A DNA stretch of 64,000 bases from Dermanyssus gallinae (GCA_003439945.1 QVRM01005966.1:120385-184384); one strand, 5' to 3'. Counted from the first letter of the stretch, positions 11,120 to 23,060 are shown. Notes: generated by a model from the sequence alone, not told the origin. Made by a program: numbers and translations.

Positions 11120-11517
11120 TATTTATATATGTATAGATCCTACGGGAGTCTGTATATATGTAGAGATCCTACTCTTAGTCCACCTCGCCGAATTTATCAG
11201 CGTACCGAACTTGCCCGCATCCTTATATATTTTTCGCTCCAGGACTATATCTTGTCCGGACTTTCCGGAAAAGTTGGGGCTGCTGCACCATGGCCGCTCC
11301 AGGTGGCGCCCGTCTTGCGTCCGGAGCTGAAAATTCAACAAGAGTGACGCTCTGCACGACCATTCTTATTGTCAAAGGCTGTGCTAATACGCTCCTTAGG
11401 ACGATTTGCGGGAATTGTCTTGTAAGAATTTTAACTACCTCTTGGGGTATCCTGCCCAGTCCGGGAATTTTGCCGAATACGAGCCGATTTCTTGCCCGCT
11501 CCAATTACGTTCCTTAG
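11120..11517 (-). pseudogene. Possible R1-like pre-palm RT fragment, inverted
   Basis: The minus-strand 11223-11504 frame begins with IPGLGRIPQEVVKILTRQ, resembling the KAPGxDGIPxEVLK segment that opens R1-type RT domains. A shifted frame (11123-11341) carries a weak counterpart of the following region. It faces a plus-strand R1-like fragment at 11690-12080. The two could be halves of one element with an inverted 5' part. Similarity is limited and no catalytic residues are seen. Confidence 0.4.
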
Positions 11518-11689
11518 AGCGGGCAGCTTCTGACCGATCGGTAAGCGGCAGACCTCATGCTGATGCCTAAGCCAGGAGCGCGGCAGGGGCCTCGGTCCAC
11601 AAACTAATATATCTACTGAACGCAATGGCCAAGCTAATGGAAAGCATGATAGTTCAAAGCTTAAACAAGACGGCACGCTCACCTGGATA

Positions 11690-12080
11690 AAGAGTCATCA
11701 TCTTGACCTGAATCCAGAGAAGGCGAAGACAATATACTTCAAAGAGGATGAAAGGCACCGATATATCCCTCGACAAGCACGCGATTCCTAGCGTACGGGA
11801 GGTCAAGTGCTTAAGACTAATCCTCAACACAGGCCTTACAGAAATGCTACCCAGAAGGTCAGCTGAGTCTACCAGAACCTAGCAACAACTTTGCTGATGG
11901 TCAGGAGAGCCTTCGAGGCTTGGTAAAATCCATTTCCTTGTTTGACTTATCGATCTAGGCAGAAAAGGCTCGCAAAAGGCGTAAAACCGGCAAGGACTCT
12001 GCTCGGGACAGCAATTAGCGGCCATCTGGGTGACCAGGATGTATAGGACAACCTCTACGGCAGCCCTATACCCTTGCGAG
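11690..12080 (+). pseudogene. R1-like RT fragment (post-catalytic region)
   Basis: Plus-strand reading gives HLDLNPEKAKTIYFK and later LLMVRRAFEAW, the segments that follow the catalytic Asp pair in R1/LOA-type reverse transcriptases. Frames shift at least twice and stops are frequent. No FADD box or C-terminal knuckle is visible. Too little remains to name the clade. Confidence 0.5.
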
Positions 12081-12950
12081 GAAAATATCGTAGGATTTGC
12101 TGACGGTGGAGAAAAATCAAAGATTTTTTGACGGGATTTTTTATTTGACCAGACCGAACCATCGTCCCGTTACCTTGGTCCAGTATCCTGGGCCCTTATC
12201 TGGGCCCTCTTATCCCAAGTATCTTGAATTAAAGTATCTGTTTGCAGCGTGCCCTAAAATGAAATTAAGATAAATACAGTGATATTTGATTTATAATGCA
12301 AACTATTTGTATTTACAAGATATGTGTTCATTGCAACGATCTTCTTTCTTGAGGCTCCTCAGCCCTCATCCCGCTGGGTGCTGCAAATGCAAAAACCGCT
12401 GACGCGTTTGGCAATTGTTTAAATAATATGCAGCGTATTTCAGCGAGCAAACCTGCGGCGGCATTTGTCCCCCATCTACTGGAATTCACGAGTGAGAGCC
12501 TACCAGGTCGTCGTAGCCGGGCACAATGTACCTTGTATACACATGACGACTACATACCATAATATCATATAGGTTTTTGATGGGTGCGTATTAGGATAAG
12601 TAACTTCCTTCCCCATTTTTCTGTGCCATTTTTTTTAGATGTGCTGGAATCCCCGTTTTACATTACTAAAAAACATCCTGGAACACTCGTTTCATACTAT
12701 TTAAAACTTAATGCAAATGCACTTATGCACATACACAGATTAAAACTTTCTCCAGAGCCTACCAAGACAATAAGTCAATAATGGTACAATTTTAAATTCA
12801 AGGGGTCAAACTGCAATACCCAGGGACGGTCTTCCAAATTCTTCCAACTCAGTGCACATTTTTGTACTCTAGGACCCAAATAAGAAAAGGAATTTACAAT
12901 TTTTAGTGGTTGGTCACTACAGATGATTTGATCTGTGGCAGCCAACCGAC
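12081..12950. other. Stretch without recognised gene
   Basis: A/T-rich sequence with short ORFs only. Nothing was recognised. Confidence 0.5.
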
Positions 12951-12954
12951 CTCT

Positions 12955-13970
12955 TTAGCGAAACTTGATCACTTTCGTATATCGTGAATTTACTTGAAAT
13001 ACGTAATAGTTCAAGTAGATCTCGATGTCGCTGAAAATACGCCAGAGAAAATTGAGTGCGCGGTGTGGAACCACGACGTCATCCGCATACAATATGACAA
13101 CTGCGCTTTTAAACTTCTGCAGCACATGGCGGGCTAGGTCAGCGATCAGTAAAGCAAGTGCAGGGTAGCTGAGCGAGGTTCCCTGCAGGGTCCCTACGTT
13201 CTGCCTCCGCTGTATTGTCTCGCCGCCACACATGCCTACTTCAAGGTTGTCCTAAGCAAAGAAACTAGGGAGCACTATCTTACTCTCTCGAATAAGAGAA
13301 CCACGCACTCCAGCTTATGGCAACGAATCGACCAGTAAATGGCGAAAGGCTTTGGCAAATGCACTTACACAATCGATGAACCTTGTATATATTTAACTTC
13401 TGAAGATTGAAGCACACGGATTGCGTCCTGTATTCCTAGGCCCCTCGAGTTTCTCCGTGGAAGGGCGTTGTCACAGTTAGGAACACTCACTCAATGAACA
13501 TCTTGGCAAGGATCTTATTGCAAGTGCGTACTGACGCAATAAGATCCAAGATAAAGATTTGATCATCTTCAATAGCATCACCGCTTTTCTTTTTTTTTAA
13601 GCGGCTTTAAAAGAAGCGTGGGTCTCACATTGTTTCAGGCCTGGAATATGCGATCCAATCAGTGTGAATAGGCAATCAAAGTGGTGTCAATGCCACTCTG
13701 CCGAATCTCCGAAATGCACGAAATCGATCTGATCTGGACCAATACTCTTCCTATTGGGCAAGCTCCGTGGTACGGCAGCAACATCATCGTTCCTGACAAA
13801 TCTGCTGCAGTATTATGCTGTGCATGTCCTTCTGAAACGCGGCAAATTAAATAGACGTAGAACGCAGCCTTCGCTTTTTTAAGCAAATAAGCCTCTTCCT
13901 TTGTTTTATGTCGGCATTTGCTATCAATGAGCAGTTTTCGGTAGGATGTTCTATGTTGTCCATAGATCAC
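12955..13970 (-). pseudogene. Non-LTR reverse transcriptase relic
   Basis: The minus-strand 12955-13233 frame carries TLQGTSLSYPALALLIADL (RT motif B region) and VVILYADDVVV (catalytic Asp pair intact). Upstream, between 13240 and 13420, VSAFAKAFRHLLV resembles motif A with its Asp lost. The 13659-13970 frame supplies a basic helical segment (KTKEEAYLLKKAKAAFY) that would sit before the RT. Frames are separated by stops and the element is dead. Minus-strand ORFs up to 14284 may belong to it but show no motif. Confidence 0.6.
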
Positions 13971-15043
13971 TCTGCGGTCAACAATTACCGAGAACCTTTG
14001 CTCGTCGCAGAGGCTTCAACACGTTCCGACGTTTTACCTAACAGTCCTGATCGAACCAAAACTGTGACCAGCTCCGCCACATTTTTTATTTAACTAACGC
14101 TGTCTTCACAGTTTCCGTCTAAAGCGCTGTTGCTTTTCTCAATACCGGCTCTCAATCCAAGAACACTTGACTCTTGCTCAGAAGTACACAAATCGAGGTG
14201 TCGTAATGGCAAGTCCTGCGGCTGGTGGCCACTCTCAGAAACGTAAGCGATGGAAGTGCTTCCAAGCCCTAATGTCAAAAACATCGCATCCTTGAAATTC
14301 TAATTGACGTTGCAGGTTATCGAACAGAAAGAAGATCGATAGTGCTTCTTTCGCCGTGGCAAATGTACAAACATTGATCACGCTCAATTGCCCAAAGTTA
14401 AAACGCAACTATACTGCCAACGTTGATCCGAACTGAAACGATCCACACGGAGAGCCCTCATGGGTAGCACATGATTTTTTGCCCAGTGCAAGCTCACCGT
14501 ACCAATCAATAATAACATTTTCCATCTGTAGTGGCTCTTGCTCTATTTCGCCACGGGCTCTACACTGCCTGCTGCGGATACCTGCGCAGGAGGACAGCCC
14601 ACCTTGACCTGGCCCTGGCCTCTGTACCACCCTTCCCGGTCTATCGGCAAACTTTTACTTTTCGTGGCGGGTGTTCTGTCACCAGGATGACGACGTCGAA
14701 CGTTTTTCGTTCTAGGGTGAAGACGTCGCCATCACCACACCATATCGCCAGCCACTGGCTACTGCTGTTCAGCCACAGCGACACTACCGTCAGCCGACGC
14801 GGAGTCACGGAGCTCCTTACTTTGCGCGATTTTTGTCAACACTGCTGGCGTCTTCTTTGTGCGTCTTTGGCTTTTGCTGTGGCCAGTCGAGGTCGTAACA
14901 TCACTCGATGGCGCTGTTTGACGTTATGCGGCGGCGTGGTTTAGGGCTAATCATCAGCGTTGCCATCTGCCGCGATGTCGCCCATTTGTCGCTCTGTTGT
15001 TAATCGAACGTCATGTTCATCGAGAACACATAATACACTATGC
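13971..15043. other. Stretch without recognised gene
   Basis: Contains a 137-codon plus-strand ORF (14531-14944) and minus-strand ORFs at 14090-14284 and 14409-14630. None shows a recognisable domain. It may include upstream parts of the RT relic at 12955-13970. Confidence 0.4.
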
Positions 15044-15285
15044 AGCTGAGCGTCAGCGGAGTATGCTGCTACAAGAACTGCTGGGAAGATGCCAGATATC
15101 TTAAGATTCCCAGCCCTCGGTGTGCATTGAAGGTGTGCCTCAGCTGAGAGTTAGCGGCCATGCTGCCACAAGGACTGCTGGGTAGATTTCAGATATCTTA
15201 CTGTTATCGGCCCTCGGTGCATTGCAGATATGTCTCACGGCGATTCTAATAAGCCCGTGTGAGACGGATGATGATAGTCTAGCAG
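15044..15285 (+). mobile_element. SINE-I body, tandem pair (two partial copies)
   Basis: Two successive copies of the SINE-I body. The first is at about 15044-15140 and the second at about 15140-15285. Both carry the blocks ctgag.gt.agcgg, atgctgc.acaag.actgctggg, agatatctta and ccctcggtg.cattg, found in the full-length SINE at 58303-58613. The second ends with gatgatagtctag, matching gaagatagtctag of the full element. Neither has the tRNA-like head. Confidence 0.85.
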
Positions 15286-15621
15286 CGGCAGCAATGACGT
15301 CACTTGTCGCTGCTGTTATTACTGGTACTACGGTTGTTGTTTTGACTTTTCGCGCCCGGTTTGAGCAGTTTCGTTTTCGAATCAGGCGGTCTTTCTTCTC
15401 GGTGGGACAGAAGTCGAGCTGAACGAGCCAGCTTCAGCTCGCAGCCACACGAATCGCGGCCTGGCGGTCCCAAGCCGACCAACGCGCAGCAAACAGTGCA
15501 TCTCACCGGCTCTGGGAGGGGGATCTTCCATTGGTAGATGATGCCGCACACAAACTCATGCGTAAACGTGTGTGTCTAACGCAATCACAATTTACACAAC
15601 ACGGGTGTAGAGATCGATTTA
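15286..15621. other. Stretch without recognised gene
   Basis: Short ORFs on both strands, none recognised. Confidence 0.5.
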
Positions 15622-15645
15622 CATATATATATATATATATATATA
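15622..15645. repeat. (AT)n microsatellite
   Basis: A 24-base AT run. Confidence 0.95.
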
Positions 15646-15809
15646 ATAAGGCGAACTAAAGACGATGGTCGGCTACTCTGGCACAGCAGTTCCATGTTTC
15701 ATTCCATATCTATTTCCGATGCAATACCTTTGAGAGTTGCTGATTGTGTCTAAACTAGCACAAATGCGGTACTTGTATGTGTAGCTTTTGGCTCTCTAAT
15801 AACAAAAAG

Positions 15810-15813
<4 letters not shown>

Positions 15814-15882
<69 letters not shown>

Positions 15883-15893
15883 ATTGTTGTGGA
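15814..15893. repeat. (AT)n microsatellite followed by (GT)n
   Basis: An AT run of about 57 bases (15814-15870) followed by a short GT run. Confidence 0.95.
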
Positions 15894-16279
15894 AAGTTTA
15901 AGAGAGTTTAAGGTATGCATGGGATGATCTAAACTATTCTGAAGCTCTTTGATTACTTAATGATTGAAATAGTTGTCTGCCACAATAAAGTCATGTTCTT
16001 CGTTCTTTGCTAAAGCTATTTTCTGATTCCTCTTGTTATTGCCCTTCCTGCGATTATTCCGACAGGGGTAGGTTGATGTGGCGCAAGGGGTGTCTTTTCG
16101 GCAAGCCGTCTCGCGGGGGCATCTCCAGGGACTGTCGGCGACGAGGCATCCCTCCGGGTCCGGGGATGTCCGGGGGCGTCAGTACGCCAGGCAGAAGGCG
16201 CTGTTAATCAAGTTACCGTTCTTTGCGTACACGCTGCATCTCGAAACGTTGCAGGCGATATTGTCCAGTCTCCCGCTTC

Positions 16280-16282
<3 letters not shown>

Positions 16283-16325
<43 letters not shown>
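16283..16325. repeat. (AT)n microsatellite
   Basis: An AT dinucleotide run of about 40 bases. Confidence 0.95.
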
Positions 16326-16327
<2 letters not shown>

Positions 16328-16921
16328 TTGACGATTCCCATGAATTATTACCTATGTTTATAATCATTGTCCAAAAATCTATTGCAGAAATATTTATACT
16401 ATATTACTGTAGGTAGCTTTAGAGCTTATCATCTCCTTCATGTTGAAATTATATTTATTTAGTATAAGTATTCTATGTTTGTATCTCTTTATACGCGCAA
16501 ACAAAGCAATAATCATAGCAATAAAAGCAGTATTTATATAGGCCAAAGAATTTACAAAACACGTAGGGAATTATTTTTATATCGTCAGCTTATTGGGTAT
16601 ACGTACACGCATATAGGCCCCTAGCCGTGAAAATGTAGCAAATGTATGTAACAAAATTGCATACATATATTTATTCTTCATAATATTGGTAGCTGTAATT
16701 AATCATTAATTTTCCACAAAATCTACACACACACACACACTAGTGACCTCAAAACACTATCCACTCAAACACATCTGTTGATGGTATCCGTGTCATTTCA
16801 CTCGACAAAGTAGTGCTTGGTTCTTTTGGACTCCTCTTTTCCATTTGTCTGAGCAAAACGCTGGTCCGTCCGTATAGCAGTTGGACGCAAACTTCACGTT
16901 GCGTATCTCCCGAAACTCAAT
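16326..16921. other. Stretch without recognised gene
   Basis: A/T-rich with a short (CA)n run at about 16724-16740. It may include the 3' end of the family C element to its right. Confidence 0.5.
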
Positions 16922-17800
16922 TTATACTGTGAGTACGGCTCCACTAGGAGGCAGATGCGTTTTTGGGTAAATCTGCACACGCTTAATATAAAATGCCTTT
17001 AAACGGTCTAGCCTTTTCAGATCGCTAGTAGTGAGAAAGTGTGCTATTACAGGCCGGCCGTATCGTACAATAGGGATAATTTTAAGCCTGATTATGTTTA
17101 GCGCTGTCGCAGTCGATATCTCGGTAGCGCGGTCGATATCTCGAAGTTCACCGAGAAGCATGACAGATGCTGTTGTCCTGGCTAGTATGATCTCGACATG
17201 TCTGCTAAAAGAGAGTCTTGGTGTCAATGTAACGCCGAGATAAGGAAAGTGGCTAACTATCCCCAATGCAGTGCCATTAATTATGATGCGGCGGTCGGCT
17301 GCGGCGTATGCTCCTCCTCGGCTAAAGCGAAGGACTTTTGTTTTAGCTAGGTTGATTGTTAGCTTGTTCTCTTTGCATCAATTAACTGTTTTGTTCAGGA
17401 CATACTGCAGATGTTTACGCAACTTTGCGCGGATGACTAGGTCATCTGCGTAGAAGGCGTGCGAAGCTCTTGCTTTGCGTCGAAGATCCGATAGGGTTGC
17501 TAAATACATTATAAAAAGGAACGGGCAAGCAGGATCTCCTTGGGCCAATCCTACCGTTCGCTTTATGGTATCGCTGACGTAATGATCTCCGTTCTTAACT
17601 ATGATTGAGTTGTAGTGAAGCATGTCCAGCAAGATTGTACATTGCTCCGTGTATTAGAAATTTCATTGTCAAATGCGGCCTAAAAATCTATAAATGCGGT
17701 ATTGGCAATTTCTTTACTTTGGCAGTCCAGCAGGAGGTTAATAGCATCTTCGGTTGATCGCCCGGGGAGACTTCCGTGTTGCTTAACGGGTAGCTTTTTC
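16922..17800 (-). pseudogene. Family C non-LTR reverse transcriptase, copy 1
   Basis: Minus-strand LINE relic. In order: GRSTEDAINLLLDCQSKEI (about 17700-17760), AFIDF followed by a stop, then AAFDN (motif A), DHYVSDTIKRTVGLAQGDPA (motif B, 17520-17590), HAFYADDLVI (catalytic box, about 17430-17460), then FPYLGVTLTPRLSFSRHV and a thumb ending in DRLKAFYIKRVQ (16922-17260). Between the frames lie ENKLTINLAKTKVLRFSR and one stop. A second copy is at 62530-63960 and the C-terminal end of a third is at 26879-27388. The clade was not resolved. The 5' end is lost just before the hairpin at 17832. Confidence 0.8.
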
Positions 17801-17831
17801 GTCGCCGTAAAAATGAAATGATATTAATCAA

Positions 17832-17866
17832 ACTCTGGTTAATAACATTTCGTTATTAACCAGAGC
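17832..17866. repeat. Inverted repeat (hairpin)
   Basis: The arms actctggttaataac and gttattaaccagagct pair almost perfectly around a loop of about 5 bases. The hairpin lies just beyond the truncated 5' end of family C copy 1. Confidence 0.85.
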
Positions 17867-18342
17867 TTGGCTTACATATACACATTGTAAGCCTTCAGAT
17901 AAAAAAAAATACTAAGATCAACTTCTGACGTTGAATAGAGCAACCACGCTTTAGGAGCTACCGTTAAGGGCGCTGTAGTAAAAAAAGTACAGGAAAAGAC
18001 GGGTGCGACCCTGGTTTACACAGGCCTGCTGCTTAAAACGCCGGGAAGGCGTTGGGGCTCCTGCTTCGATCACCAGATCTACACCCTTATCACCAGATAC
18101 TTGTTGATTGTAGGGGGCTCTATGGCCGACATCGAGAAACCTAGCCCGTCATGTGTGGGAGTTTAGAAATGCCGTCGTCATGCGGATATATTGTAGTGGT
18201 TCACCGCGACTGCGGTGCCATTCGTCGAATTATCGCCCACTTAGAAACTTGGCTTCAGCGTAAAGGTTGTAAATAAATTTGCGAGGAACAAAAGCCATTA
18301 AGTTTCACCGTAGATTCGGATTGCCTGCAGCAGACGTAATAC
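17867..18342. other. Stretch without recognised gene
   Basis: No coding similarity recognised. Confidence 0.5.
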
Positions 18343-18545
18343 TATGCTGAGGCTAGCCGCTGAAGATTTTCAACACTTGCCGTGTTTGGGTCTGAGACTC
18401 CACTTTGTGGGGAAGAGATGCACTTAAGATCTGATTACATTTGAATTTGACATATTCTGCTGAGGCTAATTGCTAAAGTTTTTCCAAGTCCTTCTCGTAT
18501 TTGGGTCTGAGACTATACTTAATGGGGACGAACCAGCATACCGGC
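18343..18545 (+). repeat. Diverged tandem duplication, period about 113 bp
   Basis: The blocks tgctgaggcta, gctaaag or gctgaag, gtatttgggtctgagact and atggggacga or gtggggaaga occur at 18343 and again at about 18456. The second copy runs into an 88-codon ORF that shows no known domain. Confidence 0.75.
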
Positions 18546-18930
18546 GACAGGTATCAGACGGCTATGGCCTCTGTTCACACGGAGGAGAGACACTTCCGAA
18601 GATTGTCTCTAAATGCGGTTTTTTTAAACTTACGATTGTACAAGTGCTAACCTACAGCCTTAAAAGTATGTGGGGCCATCTTTCAGATGCAACCTTTGCC
18701 CAGCCCAATTGCAAAGGTGCTTCACAGCATACGTAAGTCGTGTTGTTTGCTTGCTACGAACCGTTTTGTGTACCTGCTTTTGTGCTGCGGATCGGTAGTG
18801 AAAAAATCTGAGCTAGGCTTAGATCACCTAATACAGAACCATTGCAGCAATGTTTCTTGGAGTGGCAGGAAATTTGATTGAGGCCGCGGCCTAGTTAACG
18901 CAGTTAACGCCCGGTGGAAGGTTGCTGAAG
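18546..18930. other. Stretch without recognised gene
   Basis: Short plus-strand ORFs only. Confidence 0.45.

Positions 18931-18984
<54 letters not shown>
18931..18984. repeat. (AT)n microsatellite near the 3' edge of family A copy 3
   Basis: An AT run of about 53 bases, separated from the family A stop region by about 100 bases of probable 3' UTR. Confidence 0.95.
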
Positions 18985-18988
<4 letters not shown>

Positions 18989-19079
18989 TACTTCTTGTGT
19001 TCAAACTTTTATTTGCTTATTTTCTTGTCTCTTTTTAAAAGTATACACCGGATTAAACAAATTAAAGCGTTAGATATCC

Positions 19080-20000
19080 TCCAGGTTCGGACGTGTCCAG
19101 TCTAGCAGAGTTCCATGCACAGAGGCGGCGTTGCCCCGCTGAATGTCTAGCGATAGTCCCTGATGCAGGTTATCGACAGCTCTAGTGTCCCCAGCCCAAC
19201 GGTTGAGCGTCTTGTTGACTCGTTAAATAGGTTTGTGCGTCTTTAGGCCAGGTCCCCCCAGTGTCTCAAATGCCAGCGGGCGGAAAGCGTGGAAGTAGGT
19301 AATACTGGCATACTTTCAGCTCTTATTCGTCTTTGCCAACATAGACACGTGGCCAGCATATTCAGCCCCACACTGACCGTAGAAGCAGCTAATGAGTCAA
19401 AAACGGTTGCATCCAATACCAGCATGCGGTTCATCTCAAGGGACGCTAATGTCAGTCCGTCCGATCTCCTTCTATTATCCCTGCAGAGGCCAGGCGGCTT
19501 GAGATTGCAAGGAGAGCCAGCAGATCTGAAGGCTCGGCTAAATGTCCTGTTGAATTCTGCGTGTCGGGCTCGGCAACTTCACACGCAAGGAAGAGCATGG
19601 TGTGCCTGTGGTGCCACTTGAACGCCGCATCTGCATTGTTGGGGGAACACGAGAGGTACTCCCAGGCGTAGCTCCGCACTAATCCAAACGGTGTCATCAT
19701 TTCGTAGAGTGCCCAAGTGGGCACTGGGGAGAGCCTGTAACCAGGCCCCGGCGCCTCTTTTGGAGACCGCCCGTAGCCTGGTCGTACTAGTAGTAGAGGG
19801 GGCTTGTTTGAGAAGATACCCAAATATCTTCTCCTGGAGGACCAACCAACGCTACAGCGTCAGGTACTCCCTGTCTACCTAGAGATGTGGAAAGCAGAGC
19901 CTGCATATAAATAGTTTGCAGTCGGGTGCAACACAGCACTTTTTTTTGTAAGATGTGTTTGCACGGCAGCGAAGAACGTTTCGTGCTGGTTGGCGGGTTA
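19080..20000 (-). pseudogene. Family A RLE-type retrotransposon, copy 3 (decayed)
   Basis: Minus-strand relic of the C-terminal half of the family A protein. Landmarks in order: LGRQGVPDAVALVGP (about 19870-19900), TTRLRAVSKRGAGAWLQALP (19730-19790), GTLRNDDTVWISAELRLG, a zinc knuckle CRCGVQ...HHALPC (19580-19640), then VLDATVFDSLAAS (19380-19425) of the endonuclease. The C-terminal repeat of the family, GNAAS, is recognisable near 19120. Frames shift between segments. The 3' side faces the AT tract at 18931-18984. No clear upstream AT tract is present here. Confidence 0.8.
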
Positions 20001-20869
20001 GCGGCAGTATCAACCAGCATTGGGTTTGTCTTCTAAAAACCTCCGGCTTCAACTTGCCAGAACAAATGTCATCTTTGAATTATTCGTAAAGTTTCCCTGT
20101 GGTCGTGATTTAACCGATACATTTGCTTGCTATCTAACATGATAACTGCAACAAAAATAGAAGAACGAACGGTTTTGAAGTAAATTAAAGTGAGCTGTTT
20201 ATCACTAAACAAGCAAAAAAATCGATATATTATTTCGTTGACCTTACATAAAATTGTGGTGCGTTTAAAAACTTTGTCAGTAGAGTTAACCTGTCTGCAC
20301 GTTCCGAGCAGATCACAATATGCCACACCCGTTCGGTAGAAAGGGTTTTGATGTATTCTGTCAGCACACATTCGGTGGTGAGTGGAAATGTTAGTGTTAC
20401 CGTATTACTCGAGATGCTCTTTGAATACTAAATTAAGCTCTGGCAAACTCTGGGGACGAGCTTTGTATAACTTTGCTGCACGAGCTATACAAATCTTGCT
20501 GAACGAGTTATATATTACTTTGCTTGCTGGTTTATATAGACAATAACAATAAAATCGCTGTAGGGACAACTTTTTGTATTTTCAATGCGTTGTAGAGCAG
20601 GTCAAGAGCTTGGATTGTTTAGCGCTTTGTGGCTAGTGAATAAAATCGGTTAATTAATAAAGCTGATTCTAGTTAAGTTCTAGGAAGAGAAAATCGGTTA
20701 ATGAGGGAGTACGGAAGTGGATTGGTTTCGGTATTGCTCTTGCAATTACGGGTCACGGTTCAGGCCAGTCTTCTGGGTGGAGTTGCAAATATCAGTTGTC
20801 GTTTACAGCTGTTACTTTTTGCCTAATAGGCCTCTGACGAAGTTCGAAGGTTTTTGGCCTCAGTCACGG
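20001..20869. other. Stretch without recognised gene
   Basis: A 100-codon minus-strand ORF (20069-20371) has no recognisable family. Otherwise nothing was seen. Confidence 0.45.
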
Positions 20870-21996
20870 CCTTGATACGGGCGTGAATGAAGGAGGGTCG
20901 GTGTTGTTAGATTGGATGGCGGAAGTGGGACTATCCTTGGCCAACACCGGCGATGAGCCCACCGTTGTGCGGGGGTCCCAGCGGTCGTTCCTGATCCTCA
21001 CCCTGGCGGATGACGCCTCGCTCTCTGCCATTCCGTGTTGGACGGTACAGGTCAAAAAATAATCGATGAGCGACCACCGCTACATTGTATATGCCCCCAG
21101 GAGTCCCCCTTACCCCTTCCTCATCTCGCCGCACATGGCAAATAAGGCATCTTCATAAGGAGGCCCTCAATGCCACGTTTCGGTGCAAGTGGAGATGAAG
21201 ACTGCGTATTTCTTCAGGCCCACCGACGGGCGGATGAGTTGCAGAGTAATTACAGAGACTGCCGACGAACCCTGGAAACTGTCATCACTCAAGCAAAGGC
21301 GACAGCATGGCGGGAGTTTGTGACGGCGGTCAATGCTGATCCCTGGGGCCTACCTTACCGGGTGGTCACGGGTAAGCTTCGCCGACTTTCCCCCCTTTGT
21401 CGCCTGAGAAGATCCTGAAGCAGGTTTAACTGCTTTTTTCTGGCCAGTCCTCGCGCCCGTTGCAGACCTTTATCGTTCGCCCAGAGGACATACCACCTGT
21501 CACGGTGGATGAGATGTTACGCGCGGGCGAGGGGCTTGCGCCCGGGAAGGCACCTGGCACGGATGGCGCACCATTTGGGGTCAATCGCCAATGGCAAGGC
21601 AGCATCCAGAGGAATTGGCAAGCATGGTCACTCGACTGTTGGAGAATGGAAGGCACCCTGCGCAGTGAAAGCAGGCGCACCTTGCGCTCATTCCAAAGCC
21701 GGGCTCTACGTCATTTAGACCAATTTGTCTACTGGACTCAGCAGGCAAACTGAAAGTGTAATAACAGAGCGCCTAAATGCAGAGATCGAGGGCCTTCACG
21801 CTCTGCCGGTCGACAACGAATGCGCTCCACCGTATCCTAGTAGACAACAAATAAAATCTGCGGAAGGCGAACCGGAAGACTAAGGAACCTCTGAAGGCCC
21901 GGTCATTTGTTTTTCTCATCCTCCTCGATGTCAGGAACGCTGTTAATGCAGCAAACTGGGGGTAATTGTGCATAAAGGTATTTCACCTTACCTCCA

Positions 21997-22182
21997 GTGG
22001 ACAATTATAGGACGCTCATAACAGGGCATAGCCATCACAGTGTGACAGCCGGCTTTCCGCAGGGCTCCGTTCTTGGCCCAGTTCTGTGGAACCTAGCCTA
22101 CGACGGTGTCCTGCGGCTGGGGCTTCCAGAAGGCGTGGAGACCGTCGCGTACGTCGATGACCTTGCTCTCCAGCCGCGTTAG
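21997..22182 (+). pseudogene. R1-like RT catalytic segment
   Basis: A 61-codon open segment of the R1-like element with motif B (PQGSVLGPVLWN), YDGVLRLGLPEG and the catalytic box AYVDDLAL, in which Val replaces the usual Ala before the Asp pair. It ends where a foldback insertion begins. The RT thumb resumes at about 22254 in another frame. Confidence 0.85.
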
Positions 22183-22237
22183 CAATTTCTTCTAGTGTTG
22201 TCTCTCGGCGAGCCGTGGCGAAATTGCTAACGCGGCT
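22172..22237. repeat. Perfect 17-bp foldback within the R1-like ORF
   Basis: agccgcgttagcaattt (22172-22188) and its reverse complement (22221-22237) surround a 32-base spacer just downstream of the RT catalytic box. The reading frame is disrupted here. A template-switch or replication-slippage origin is likely. Confidence 0.9.
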
Positions 22238-23060
22238 TTTATATATATCGGCTTTTATACAGGTGCGGCGCATATCAAGCACATCGTCGCCAAGGTCAGC
22301 AAGGTCGCTCGGAATCTGGCCAGGATTCACACTCGGATGAGAGGGGCTACGGACGGGCGTCGCTGGCTGCTAGCCTCTGTCGCGGACTCTGCGGCGAATG
22401 TACGCGGCCTGCGTTGGCCGACTTGGTCCTACGCACCGCTCGCAACAAACGAGCTCTTCGTGCGACGGCAGCGCGGCATGGCCCTTCGGATCTTCCGGAA
22501 ATACCGCACAGTGAACACAGAGGCAGCCCTCGCTCTGGCTCGCCAGCTCCTCTGAGATCTCCTGGCCCGGGAAAAGAAGCGAGCGTAGGACGGATAGCGC
22601 GACGGACTTTACGCAAGCCCGAGCGGCAGCGCTTGACGCGTGGGCTCACGAATGGGCCGTGCCAAGCTCAGGAATACCCCGGGCGAACTGGAACCGGTCG
22701 CTTATACCGGACCTCCGACGTTGGTATGACGGGCCTAGCCGGGAGCCACTTACTTACTTTTTGGTCCAGGTCCTTACGAGCCACGGCACACTCCAAACCT
22801 ATTTGGTGCAGATTGAGAAGTCGCAGGTGGATACGTGCACACTCTGCATGTCGGGGCAGCCGGACAATGTTGACCATACGGTCTCGTCCAGCTCCGCCCT
22901 GGCCCAAATCCGCAGACGCTCGACGTATTGCTAAGCAGGGAGATCGACGCAAAACATGTTGGTCATATGATAGAGGATGCCGCCGCATGGGCGACATCCT
23001 CCATCGTCGCATAGCGTCAATTTCTTAGACGCTATTATGCGCGAGAAGACGCGGCTAGAA

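Larger units (their letters stand above)
20870..23060 (+). mobile_element. R1-like non-LTR retrotransposon relic
   Basis: Plus-strand element of higher GC than its flanks. In order: the end of the APE-type endonuclease with LANTGDEPTVVRGS and MSDHRYIVY (about 20935-21095), the linker VNADPWGLPYRVVTGKLR (about 21330-21385), the RT start LAPGKAPGTDGAPF (about 21535-21580), motif B VTAGFPQGSVLGPVLWNLAY (22045-22100), the catalytic box TVAYVDDLAL (about 22140-22170), a thumb (22254-22555), and the C-terminal segment LIPDLRRWYDG with a knuckle CTLCMSGQPDNVDH (about 22700-22880). Many frameshifts and stops, and the foldback at 22172-22237, inactivate it. The arrangement matches R1-clade ORF2. No 28S rDNA flank is visible. 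The 3' UTR may extend to about 23430. Confidence 0.85.

Noticed and set aside
20864..21134. Minus-strand ORFs over the R1-like endonuclease region
   Set aside because: They are shadows. The plus strand carries the recognisable endonuclease motifs.
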